NCBI RefSeq assembly: GCF_963678635.1
Contig: NC_087068.1
Coordinates: 40,387,649-40,451,648, forward strand
Direction: 5' to 3'
Origin: Symsagittifera roscoffensis
Taxonomy: Eukaryota; Xenacoelomorpha; Acoela; Convolutidae
DNA: 64,000 nt
In this document: positions 32,301 through 43,072 of the stretch, one piece after another
Layout of the letters: every line of letters begins with the position of its first letter
Numbering within the stretch: the first letter of the stretch is position 1
Notes under the pieces: generated by a model
Seen by the model: only the letters and a program-made list of their open reading frames with translations
What the model was told of the DNA's origin: nothing
Databases searched by the model: none
Program-made: the position numbers and the translations under genes

Positions 32301-33979
32301 GTCTAAATATGTGATTGCATTTTTGTTAAGTTTGAGTGGTCTAAAAAGCTGCTGGTCCTATGGATATTCCATAGAATAGTCTAATGAATTCATATTGCTG
32401 ATTTCCAAGAACGAATTGTGTTAGTCATTGTGACTGTTCATTTAGTGGCATTTGATTGTATGCACTATTCATATCTGCGGTTGTAAAATATTTTCCGTTA
32501 ATTTTTGTTAAAATTACTTAAATGGGTTCAATAGGCCAATTACATTTTGATTCGTCAATTAGTGAATTGAGGTATCTAGCGTCTAGAACTATTTTGAGTG
32601 ATTCTTCTTTAGCTACGATGATAACTGGGTTGATAAAGTTGTTACCTTTTGGTTGTTCTTCTTTGTTTACGGGAGAGATAATTTCGTATTGTTCTAAAAT
32701 ATCAAGTAATTGGTTTACTTTATCATGTAAGTGTATTGCTACTTTGCTTGCTCTTTGTTTTTTGAAAACTACAGGTTTTAAAGGTAAATGTATTGTGAAT
32801 TTACTTTTCTAATATCAAATTTGGATGTTGCGTGAACTGTTGGATATTTCAGCAAAAATTTGGCTAGTTTATCATATTCGTTTTGTGTTATTTGAGAGTG
32901 TTGACAAGTAAACATCGTTAGAAATTTCTGCTATTCTTCTGTTTAATGTGATATATTCGTTTGTGGATGAAGTTGTAGCGTTTATTTCACAATATCCTAA
33001 GAAATCTAGAGGTAATGTTATTTGATATGGGGAGTTATTATATATGTGTAATGAGATAAATCAGAGTTTGAGTTTTTAATATATTTAATGGATGATATTG
33101 TTTTCCGAAAAAATTTATGGATAGGTCTGAATTCGAGGTCTGACATAAAAAGTTTTTGTTTGTTTTGACTTTTATCTTATTGATGGACTTGTTTGATTGA
33201 AAAATTGTATACATTTCTTGAAAGAGGTTTCAAGTATTTTCGTTCTTGATTATAAATATGGTAGAATTTTGAAAAAAATGGTGGTTGTTTGTTTAATCTC
33301 TGAAAGAATGTTAAAGCTGTGTTTTTCATTCTTGTATACTTATTTTTTACTTGGATTTTACTATTTAAGATGTTTTTTGTTGGTATATATTTAGTTATAA
33401 ACAGTATGCCAATGATATTGTGTTTCATATCTGTTATGTGGAATGTTTGTTTAAACGGTTTGGTCAAAATTTTGTTTTGTTCCATTGTTCTAGTGGGGAT
33501 AAGGAAAAATTGGATTTTTCCATGATTTATTAGCGTTGATCTTTGTGTTTTTGCTAACTTAATGGCTGTTTTTATAGGTATTAGGTTTGGATGTATTGTT
33601 TTTATCTCATTCCAAGTGGGAATATTAATAATATTTGATTCTGCTCCTGAGTCGATTAAAAAACCCATTTCAAGGTCTGGTGGTTGAAATCTTTATTTTT
33701 CGGGCTTTCTAAGAGAAATGGGATTGTCCAAATTTTTTCTCTTGGTTGTTCTTTTTGTATGTTTTGATAAATATGACTTGTTCTTGAGCATTGTACTTTG
33801 TCTTTTTCATCGGGTTTGGTTACAGTGTTGATTTCATTTACTTCTTGTGTGTTTGGTATTTTATCATTATTATGTCGAGTGTAATAATCATGAAGAAGTT
33901 CCAATTGATTCGCATAAATGTGTGATCTGAAGGGTTGTTCATATATGATGGGTTCATAATCATTTTCGATTGTTATCAT
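29387..33979 (-). pseudogene. pol of giant LTR element (copy A), broken
   Basis: Order on the minus strand: a linker (33656-33979); aspartic protease with GFLIDSGAESNIINIP at the start of 33177-33668; RT with YLDD at 32298-32309 and KFLGHIIE in 31935-32219; RNase H with LFTDHKPIFF in 31476-31739. Integrase comes last, with the zinc-binding CNDCIICQLNK near 30770 and the core in 30245-30616 (first Asp in SLDTKG, Glu in NGLVEGMNRS). A C-terminal domain follows (29387-30226: GTFVLLPNF, RKGPYQIIEKS). In this copy the second catalytic residue is His (ILVTHNGAEF) where copy B has Asp. Stops and shifts separate all blocks, for example a TGA in the RT near 32265. Confidence 0.92.
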
Positions 33980-34041
33980 TTTTTTTGAGATGGTGTTATT
34001 TGTATCACTTTCGCTGTTTGTTGATTCGCAATTGATGTGAT

Positions 34042-36068
34042 TTAATTGTAATTCGGTGTTTCCTGTATCGTCGATACCAGGTGGGTCTGAAGTTGATTCT
34101 TCAGTTGTTTGTACTTGGTTAATTTGTCTTTGATGCTTTGGTGTGTTACTTCTATAACTATGTTATGAATCTGGATAGCGGTTATTATTCCTATGAGGGG
34201 ATTGGGAATAATTTTTTTGTCTTTTGTCATAGCTTGAGTTTCAGTTTTATGAATTGTTTCTTGATCTATTTTGGTAATTATCGCTAGATCGTTGATAAAT
34301 TGATCGGTTGTATGAATTATTTCTTGATCTGATTTTTTTTTTGATTATTTGAGTAACTTCTATTCCTATTGTTGGAATAATTTCTATTTCTACTCTATGA
34401 TGAGTTTCGGGATTTATTGTTGGAATAGTGGGAACTGGATGCAGAAACAAATTGTGTTCTGTTTGAATTCGATCGTGAATAGTTATTCCTATCTTGAATA
34501 TTTTGACTATTTGATCGACTATATCTATTTTGTGAGAGTTTCGTGAATTTCTTTGTTCTGGAGATCTACCTCTATAACTTGAGTTATATGGTGATTGATT
34601 TCTTGAGTAGTTCCAGTTGCCTGGAATTTGTTTCCCAGAGCTGTTATTACTGTGTATATTTTTGTTTGGTAGATTTTGATCTTTTTTCATGTACTGATAG
34701 AATGATTAATTTGGTTCTTTGTATTTTTGTGGTTTATTTTGATTGTCTTGCTGTTTTTGTCTACATTCGGCAATACTGTGTCCGTATCGTCGGCAATAGT
34801 TACACCATTTCTTAAAAGATGGTTTACATTTGAAGTTTGGGTTTCTTTCGTATATATTCAAAATTTCAGTGATTTTTTCAGATAGGTCTACATCTGAGCC
34901 TTGAATATTGTTTATATGGGTAGTATTTGTTCGATTCTGTTAACATATTGTAGCTTGAGATTTTCTGTTTCATCAAGCTTCAATGTAATTTCTGCCTGTT
35001 CTAGTTAATCGACTAGTTTTCTAAAGTCTAAATCAGGTTCTCGAATTGAGGAAGGATGTGATGCTGTCTTTTTAATAGCTATTTTTCTTAGCTGGGGTGT
35101 CAGAGTCATCATTAAAATTTCCGTCGTTTTCGTGTTTTTATAAACATGTGTATTGAGTGAAAATGCCTTTCGAACTAGTGTTTCGATTCTTACTGCCAAT
35201 TGTTTAACTGCTTCGTTTGGTAATCTGCGAAATTCATTACACAAAACTCTTTGATGTTGTTTGTTTCTTTCAGAATCAAACATTTTTGAAAATTCTTGTG
35301 TGAATCATTTCCAATCTAATTTTATGTCTATTGGGAGAACTAAAAACCATTTTTGAGCTGCGCCATCAAGTGTTGTTTGTATTAACGCTGTGCGTCGATA
35401 AATCCATTTTTGGTGAAGTGGTGTGTTAATTGGTTCAGGTCCTTAATTTAAAAAGAAATTTGCTGTAACTGCATTTAAATAATCTTCTACAGAATATTCA
35501 GGGTCTGTGCCTGTAAATACTATCATTGGTTTATTTGATGTGATCGGAGATCCACTCATTAGGTATGGATTCATCGTCATTTGTAATGATTCAGTGGCAT
35601 TTGGTATCTGTGAAAAGTTTGCAAGTTGGTTTTTTGTGAATTCATGTTGTTGCAGGTAATATGGTAGCGGTATTTCATTTTGCATTTGTGTTGGTTGGTA
35701 AGAATGCATATTAGCTGAGTTTTGTGATTGTGCTGGTTGATAACTTTTGTATGGTGATTGCATTTTGCATCTGGAACGGTTGGTAGCTTTGTGTATCAGC
35801 TGGGTTTCGTGGGTAAATTTTTACATTCTGAGATGTTTGAGTTTTTCGGGGTTTTTGTGTATGATATTCTTGAGTATATGGTGCAAAAATATCTGGTTGG
35901 AAATAATCATCATCATCGGATGATAAATTGTTTGTATAGTAAGGTGTTTGTTGTTTATTTCTATTTTGTTGGAAAAATGGGTAGTTTTCACATCGATCTT
36001 GTGGGGGATATGGGTGATCTTGGAAGTTAACTGGGTTTCGTGACGTATTTGGAAGATTCCATTTTTGT
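34042..36068 (-). pseudogene. gag of giant LTR element (copy A), broken
   Basis: The N-terminal part (36068 to about 35600) is rich in Gln, Pro, Tyr and Asn. The capsid-like part includes FTGTDPEYSVEDYLNAVTAN (35443-35763) and then RVLCNEFRRLPNEAVKQLAV (35005-35283). A CCHC knuckle, CNYCRRYGHSIAEC, lies at 34761-34803. The C-terminus (34042-34690) is Asn/Arg/Ser-rich, likely RNA-binding. Stops near 35441 and 34950 and a shift at a T-run near 34335 break the frame. Gag would form the particle and package the RNA. The reading leads into the protease region without an obvious gap, so a Gag-Pol fusion is likely. Confidence 0.85.
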
Positions 36069-37455
36069 GAAAATAAATGATTTTGTGTATTTCTGAATTA
36101 TAGTTTATAGTTTGAAGGAATGAATTATAGTTTAAAGGTGTTGCATCTATTGTAAGTAGAAATACCTTTACGTAATCTTTGTGGATTGATATTGTACTAA
36201 TTGCTTGACTTGAGATGTCTACTGGAAAGTTTAAAAACAGTGGGTGAGACCATTCAGGGTCCCAAACATAATCTGATTGCTCGGCAATGACCGTATCATC
36301 ATTGGTACTGTGAGGTCTAATGTTTTTTCTTGCTTGTGCAATTAAATCAATATTATGTGCGAAATAATCAATAATTAAACCATGCTAAAATTTTTAGTAA
36401 ATCATGTTTAGCATTTTGTGAGACGCCGTTACTGGTAAGAATTTCACGGATTGTGTTTAAAAATGCTGAGAATGCGGTAATTTCATTTCTCACCTTTGTG
36501 TGTTTTGATGATTCGAGTGGTGATGTACTTTGTGTTTCTGTTCTTTCTAATATAGATAAATATCTATATATTATTGCAAAAACATCGTTGGTGAATATTG
36601 AGTTCGCTCTTTGTGAATTTTGGTGCTGTATGTTTGTACTGCTGTTCTGTGAATACTTTTGAAAATTCTATGTCCATTTCATCTGTTTTGGATAATATAG
36701 TTACTATGAAATTTTCTTGGTGTACTGAGTTCTATGGCGTAAATTCCATATTGTTGTGTAAGGTTACATATTCCTTTAAAATAATGGTCAACAGTTTGTC
36801 TTTTGATTTTTAATTCGGGGAATTCTGCTTGACATGGGCTGATTCCTTGTTCGAATAAATTTGCAATTAGATTATTACAAAATTCTGTTTGTCCTCTATC
36901 ATCTGTGAGTAGGGTAATGATAAATGGAAAAACGGAGTATTCGTCTGGACTTTCACCGATTTGAGTATGGCTAATTTTTTCGTTCTATAACTGTGAGTAC
37001 GTAATATTCAATATGTCTGATTGGTTGATTCCAATTGTATAAGTGTACTGATTTATTTTTGTAAATCTTTTTTATTCGTCTTTTTTCTTGTTTTGATGAG
37101 TATGATGTGGCTTCTGAGTTAGAAAAATATAATTGGTCATGGATTGGGTAGTTTTTATTTACTGTTTCTTTTAGTTTATAGAGTGCGTCTAAATTACTGA
37201 CTTCTGATTCGGAGACTGCCTTTCTTTTCTTTGAAAACCTTTTTCGTGTAATCTCTCTGTGTTTACTTATAATTTTTCTTTTTATTGATTGTCATTTTGT
37301 TCGAATGTATCCAACTGTTTGTGTATGTGGGGTAATTACGAGATCATATTTTTGATTGCTTATTTCACAGTTTTATATTACGATTGTTTGTTTATTGCCT
37401 AAATTTTTTGTGACATAAGGTTTAGGATGAACGGATGCAAGGATTTTATTTGTGA
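36069..37455 (-). pseudogene. ORF0: extra coding region before gag (copy A)
   Basis: The minus strand between leader and gag reads as about 460 protein-like codons with few interruptions. Segments include HPKPYVTKNLGNKQTIVI, then KYDLVITPHTQTVGYIRTK, AVSESEVSNLDALYKLKE, DEYSVFPFIITLLTDDRG, NLIANLFEQGISPCQAEF, and SDYVWDPEWSHPLFLNFP near the end. Stops occur near 37375, 37290 and 36985, with shifts near 36975 and 36660. No known domain was recognised. Most gypsy elements have no such ORF before gag. The A/C-rich coding strand lowers the stop frequency, so length alone is not proof. Even so, the composition is that of a folded protein. Confidence 0.5.
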
Positions 37456-38672
37456 TTTAAATATCATAGACTGTAAATCCTTACGATTTTTTGGTTAGCC
37501 TAACTTGGGTCTTTTATGTAGGGTTGCAGAGACTAGTATATATTGATTCCTAAGAACGATTGTTACTTTCTCGTGGCTATTCTAAGTTAAGGTGTTAACT
37601 TACTTAATCTTACTTAGGGGTAATAATTGTGTTCAAGGGTTGGAGAATAGTAAATCGATCCACAAGGTTCAGGTATAATTAGAACGCAAGTAGTTCGTTA
37701 GATACTATTTTAAACTTACTAAGTTTAAGATTTATCCTGTGTCATATAAGAGGAGGGGTCAAGTGAAGGATGAACAACCGAAGTTCTTCACTGTTTAGCC
37801 TAATTACAATGGTTAGAGTGATTGAAAAATTTCTATTAGTCCTGGGTCTTTTGTTAGGGTTGGGTAGTGAATCGACGTTTGAGGTCGTTAGACACTTGTT
37901 AAGTGGGCAGGGGAGAACAAAATTGTTCTATTTGGTCCAAGGATAAGCCTTGATGATCAGAATAAGAAATTGTAATACAAAATGTATGAAGCCTTGATGA
38001 TCTAATTTTGAGTTTAGATAAAGTTAAGTTAAGTAAGGGTAAAATTTAGGATAAGCCTTTTTAAATAATTTAAAGTTTATTTTGATAAAAACGTTTAGTT
38101 TTTTTTATGATATTACTGGGTTTATGATTGCTGTTATGTTTAGGTGATGAAGCTGGAGATGACAAGATGATTTATGTTTACTAATAATTTATGATCATTT
38201 GTACTAATTTTTATTTTTGTTTTCGATAAATATATTTTTCAGATATCTTTTTTGAAATTACTGCAGATTTGAGGAGAACGATTTGAGATGTTTTTATCAA
38301 TCGTTATTGTACAATAATAAGTTTTGTTTAGCGCCTGAAATAATCATTGACGATTTTCTTCGAGGATTTCATGTTTGCAAATGAAAATCTAAATTCATTG
38401 CTAGTAAGATTCTAAATATAAAAGTTTGTGTTGGCTTTTGCCGTACGACCATGAAACTGAATTGTAAGTTTCTATGTAGTCGTAGATCGTCTCTTGTCCG
38501 AGGTCTTCTTCCAATACCGGTTATTACTAGTATTGTACGGAATAGCGGCTCTGATCTATTGAGTCGTAGAGACATTTCAATTAAATTATTATCGTGTAAC
38601 ATTTTGAAAATGTTTTGTCTAAATCTAATCTAGTTAGTTCTACGCTATGTTTTTTATTTAAGGTCTAATTCT
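37456..38672. other. Leader region of copy A
   Basis: The 1.2 kb between the primer-binding site and ORF0 would be 5' untranslated RNA and may hold packaging and splice signals. A repeated AAGCCTTGATGATC word occurs at about 37947 and 37991. No frame of note. Confidence 0.4.
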
Positions 38673-38690
38673 AGACTTATGGTCGCGCCA
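38673..38690 (-). other. Primer-binding site
   Basis: On the minus strand, two bases after the LTR end (...AACTCA-TC), the sequence begins TGGCGCGACCATAAGT. The TGG start pairs with the CCA end of a tRNA, as expected for minus-strand priming. I cannot name the tRNA. The site is missing from copy B. Confidence 0.7.
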
Positions 38691-38692
38691 GA

Positions 38693-39098
38693 TGAGTTAT
38701 GCCCTTTTGGTTAACTCATAGAGTAATTTCGGATAGGGTACACCGTCTGCACGCTATCTTATTTTCGGCCGGATAGATTCGTGCAACTTCTTAGTCTATT
38801 ACCGATCCTAATCTTACTCTTATATCTACTAGTCTCAGGGTGTTTATTTATTCTCTGCTAGGCTCAATAGATCTAGAGTATACTGGCTTATTGCGATTGC
38901 TAAAGTTCTCTTGGAGAGGTAACTAATTTCTAAGTTAAATTCAAATCTCTCTGGTGCTGAAATTACAAGTAATTTCAGCACTTACAAATAAGTGGTTTGT
39001 TAGTTAGATGGATCATGATTGGTTAATATTAAATATTTTATAGTGATAAAATATCCAATTTATAACCAATGATAAAATATAGTTTAGATCAGGTTCCA
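38693..39098 (-). repeat. 5' LTR of copy A
   Basis: It is 406 bp, colinear with 21310-21720. It carries a perfect palindrome at 38954-38981 (arms of 13 bp, GTGCTGAAATTAC, loop AA). The element promoter should lie here. No TATA box is decisive. Confidence 0.9.
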
Positions 39099-39102
39099 AT
39101 AG
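39099..39102. repeat. Target-site duplication ATAG (right)
   Basis: This partner of 21306-21309 lies immediately outside the 5' LTR. Confidence 0.75.
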
Positions 39103-39383
39103 GGAAATACACTTGCCAAATAAAACCCAGGAAAACCATCAATCGAAGAAAAACAATACAAAAGTTATCCGTTTATTCTAAAAGAGTCTGAGATTTTCAA
39201 TTTTAACAGCGTTATCGTAACAAGTTGGCTGAATTTTTTTGCGAAATTGTGTTAAAGAAGTCCACAAGCTCACACGCAGACGGATTTCGTTTTGAATAAT
39301 TCATATAAGAACTATTTGGAACAACTCAAACTGTACATTCTTATAAAACGTTTGAAAAACATATCCAGCATCAACACCACCAG

Positions 39384-39624
39384 GGGCGGATCTAGGATTT
39401 TCTCGAGGGGGGGGGGTTTTCAAAAAATTTTCAAAATTTTGGTCGACCTTTTTTTTATATCGACCGTATTGATTTTTCGAGCTCTCCCTAAGCAGAGTTT
39501 AGTCCCTGTTTAGTCGACCTTTCGAAATTTTGGTCGACCTTTTTTTTAGGTCGACCGAATTAATTAGCATATACTGGCGCCATACTGTCGAATCCCTGAG
39601 GGGGAAAAAGCGTTTGTCTGCTGA
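39384..39624. repeat. Repeat fragment with GGTCGACC motifs
   Basis: The sequence starts CAGGGGCGGATCTAGGATTT, which resembles the terminal bases of hAT-like non-autonomous elements. A G10 run follows, then four GTCGACC words, most followed by T-runs (near 39441, 39513, 39533 and 39556). It is cut off by the duplication junction at 39624. The same block is at 58585-58829. No second terminus was seen, so the family is not proven. Confidence 0.4.
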
Positions 39625-40083
39625 AGGCAAAAATTTCTTTGGTTTGACCGTAGAGCTTACCCCGGCCACCACTGCAGCGAGTTTTAAGTTGAGGTTGCAT
39701 TTGAGGTTGCATTTGAGAAAAAGGAGGGCATATTTGAATATGTGTGTGTTGATGTGGGGAGCATGGAAAATTTCTGGCTGTGCGAGTCTCTGGGTGCGGG
39801 ATTCGAGAGTACTGAGTGGCGCTTCAAATTTCAAATGGAGCGTCTAGTCAGTATTCTTCATGTCCTTTGGTCGGATCCCGAAGACGACATGCGGCTGTGG
39901 CCGTAAACCCATCCTTTGCTCTCCTATCCGTACTCCTGTCAACATTCCGTTTTTATTTTTTTTTATTTTTTATATGTTACTTTATCTATTATTTATCAAG
40001 TTCTACTTACTTTCCTACCCTCTTATTATTTGTCACGTCCTTCGTCCTTCTCAAGCAGGTCAGTTTTTTAATGAGGTCTCCAA

Positions 40084-40330
40084 CTTATTTAGTTGAACAG
40101 TGGGAAAGTTTGGAAGGGATTAAATTTAATCACCGCGCGAAAACAAATACCAAAGTTTTTTGTCTGTCGGATGTCCTAAGAGAGGGGTCTTTTAATTTCG
40201 GGCAGGGTACTTTGGGGTCTTTCAAAAAGATGGGTGCTTTTGGACCGTACTTTTGGTAGCACCCCAAAGACCCCTACCGTCGAAACCCCCCCCCCTAAGG
40301 ACACACAGCGGATTACAATACTACTTTAAT
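40084..40330 (-). repeat. Orphan copy of the Polinton right inverted repeat
   Basis: This is a duplicate of 20351-20604 carried in unit B. The C tract is reduced to 10 (40286-40295), and a few bases beside it are lost. There is no Polinton to its left, only the duplication junction. Confidence 0.85.
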
Positions 40331-41036
40331 TTTTCTCGAAACTAACCTTTCAAGCATGAGATGATGGTTTCAATGGACATAACGGGTAGTAGTGAGCTCA
40401 CCAGGGTTTGCGGAAAGTCACAATTTTTCGCACTAAAATCTATCTATTGATTGTTTATTGTTAATTTAATTTTTCTGAAGAAATACTCATCCATCTAAAA
40501 CTTTGGGTTGAACCTAAAGAACGTATTGTGAAAAACAAATATCCTTCGCATACGCGACTACGCCCAAACTACTTTGGCATGAAAAATTATGGCCCTCGAA
40601 ATAGTTAAAAACTGAATTTTGTGACCGTTTCAGAGTTTTTGGGTTTCATTGAAACAACAGGTTAGAGAAAACTGAAAAACCGAACTTAATTAAGTGAATA
40701 TGCCTATATTTTTTAGTTAAAAAAATTACCCCCTTTAAATAACTCAGGTATTAATTTTGACCATTTTTTTGGAATTTTTTCGACTGTTTACAAAAACCAC
40801 CGTGTCATTTCTCAGAGTAAGTGGTGAAGAGAAAAGCTTGGTTTTAGAAATTTTCTTAATTTTAGAGGCCATTTTAGCACCATTGTTGAATGTACATATG
40901 TTTTTGGACCCATCGTACACCTTATATCTGAAACATACTTATAATTCGTCAACTGTAACATTCTCAGGTCTTCATTAATTTTTTTCTGATCATGGCAAAC
41001 TTTTTCGTTTAAAAAAACAAGAACCAATAATAATAG

Positions 41037-41447
41037 TGAGTTATGCCCTTTTGGTTAACTCATAGAGTAATTTCGGATAGGGTACACCGTCTGCTCGTCA
41101 CGCTATCTTATTTTCGGCCGGATAGATTCGTGCAACTTCTTAGTCTAATACCGATCCTAATTTTACTCTTATATCTACTGGTCTCAGGGTGTTTAACTAG
41201 TCTCTGCTAGGCTCAATAGATCTAGAGTTTACTGGCTTATTGCGATTGCTAAAGTTCTCTTGGAGAGGTAAATAATTTCTAAGTTAAATTCAAATCTCTC
41301 TGGTGCTGAAATTACAAAAAGTTTCAGCACTTACAAATAAGTGGTTTGTTAGTTAGATGGATCATGATTGGTTAATATTAAATATTTTATAGTGATAAAA
41401 TATCCAATTTATAACCAATGATAAAATATATTTTAGATCAGGTTCCA
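41037..41447 (-). repeat. 3' LTR of copy B
   Basis: It differs from the 3' LTR of copy A by about one base (near 41432), against about ten between the two LTRs of copy A. Confidence 0.92.
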
Positions 41448-43072
41448 CCCATCCGGGGTTTACAGAGTTTTTTAGTTTTATCTTTCTTTCTGTAGTTGAA
41501 GGATGGATGATGATTGTTTGTATTTGGCGAACATCATTTTGTTATTCTTGTTCCTTGGAGAAGAGAGCTCCAGGAAGCTAGAGTCGTCGACATAGTTCCT
41601 CTTGGAGAAAAACGGTCCATGATGTTGGATTCATGGATATGAAGTAGTTATCTTGTCATTCGACAACAACTGTGATCCACAATGAAATCAATCCGATTTC
41701 AAAATGGTTTGCTAAGTCAGGTTGTTTCGTCTTAGTTGAAAACTGTCTGTGTTCTTTCTTGTCTGGGAATGGCGTGAAGATCGTGTTTGGAGGGATTGCC
41801 TTGTACTTTGGATCTCTACGTGCACTTGAGCAATGAAGTCCTTTTCTGCGAAGTCAAGTCGTACTTTAAATCCTTTAAGTCGTGGATGTGAGCGGCATGT
41901 AGATTGTGTTTAGCCATTCTGTAGATCGAGTGTGATGGGGTCATCTAGTCTTTGGATGTTCGTCTTTGTATTCGGTGTATGATCTATATACTGCATGTTA
42001 TGATTTACATTTTTATAAAATTTAGTTAATTTAGTTTTTTAGTAATGATCTTAATTAGTTGTTTTCACAAAAGCGTTTTTATTTTAGTTCAGTTATTTTG
42101 AAGAGTTACTCATCCTTGAGTACCTCTTAGTAAAAATAAAGTGTGGTCACAAAGCGTGGGTGTAGCACAGTGGGTTAGGCCGGCTATAGAGCATGCTCAG
42201 GACGTCCTCTCTGGTGGGTTAGGCCAGGAGTGGGAGTATGATATCATGCTGTTTCTTTTAGGAGTCCTGCTTTGTGTTAACATTTTATATTGTAATTTTT
42301 CTCTCGTTTTTCTTGTGTTTCTTTGGTTGGCTCCTTTTTTCAAAAATCAAATTGTTTTTGGTTTGGGTTTGTCTTTCGAGTTTTTTGTGTCTTATTATTT
42401 CTTTCTTAGACTTGGTAATCGTCTTCAAAAGAATAAATTCGCCAGTTTTAAGCTGGTGTAATCCGGTTTGGGTACCGTGGGTTTTCTTTTCTTAGTCATG
42501 CTGTTAGTTTATGGTTTATGGTGTTTAGTAAACTGCGTTAATCAGCTTAGGTTAATATATAATTCCTTTCCAACCGGGTTAAAGAAAATTTGGAAACATG
42601 TTATCGCTTGTGTGAGTTATTGTTAGTGAAAACTCAAAACTGAAAATCATTATTTCGAACAATTCTTCGTGGGCAAGCTGTGCGATTGTAGATAGAATTC
42701 TTGTGAGAGTAAATGAAAAGATAGAAAAGGTTAGTACTGCTTACTGATTTCATAAATTTTACTGCTTAGAGTTTGAATTTTACTACTTTGGGGAATTTAA
42801 AAATTAAAAATTTTCATCGTATTTGAATTTTACTACTCTGAGTGAATAATTTATAGATTATTTTATCGCTTTTGTATGAATTTTACTGCTTCATTCAGTG
42901 CATAAAATTTAATGATTATTATAAAATCAAGAGTTTTTATTTTTATTTGGTTTTTTCTTTCTTTTCTTCTTGTAGATGATTATGGTGTGAAGACTAAAAG
43001 AAACTGAACATCTATATAAAATGGTTAGTAGAGATTTAAATTAGTTATTTGTTATGTTTAATTTATATTTAA
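41448..43072. other. Non-coding 3' region of copy B
   Basis: Matches 21721-23346, including the A-box-like word (about 42163) and the TGAATTTTACT repeats. No gene seen. Confidence 0.5.

Larger units (their letters stand above)
21310..39098 (-). mobile_element. Giant Ty3/gypsy-like LTR retrotransposon, copy A
   Basis: This 17.8-kb element is bounded by LTRs that start TGGAACCTGATC and end ...GGCATAACTCA on the minus strand, with ATAG duplicated on both sides. Order in the direction of transcription: 5' LTR, primer-binding site, leader, ORF0, gag, protease, RT, RNase H, integrase, Pro/Gln/Thr-rich ORF, env-like ORF, ORF4, 1.6-kb 3' region, 3' LTR. Gypsy elements are usually 5-8 kb, so this is two to three times larger, mostly through extra ORFs and long untranslated regions. 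All genes carry stops or shifts, so it is defective. Protease-RT-RNase H-integrase order places it with Ty3/gypsy rather than copia. Confidence 0.9.
19892..39624 (+). repeat. Tandem duplication, unit A (19.7 kb)
   Basis: The sequence matches unit B (39625-58829) in order and orientation. The offset is 19733 at the left edge and 19742 in most of the right half. The left edge is at AGGCAAAAATTTC (19892) and the right edge at GTCTGCTGA (39624). The two units abut directly, with only G-A type microhomology at the junction. The unit contains the last 0.7 kb of the Polinton, about 0.7 kb of flank, one complete giant LTR element with its target duplication, and 0.5 kb of right flank. Confidence 0.93.

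Noticed and set aside
27667-36813. Many plus-strand frames within the giant element (for example 35758-36030, 34543-34815)
   Set aside because: They are antisense shadows of the A/C-rich coding strand, which gives few stops on the complement. Their Phe/Tyr/Val/Cys-rich content follows from T/G richness.
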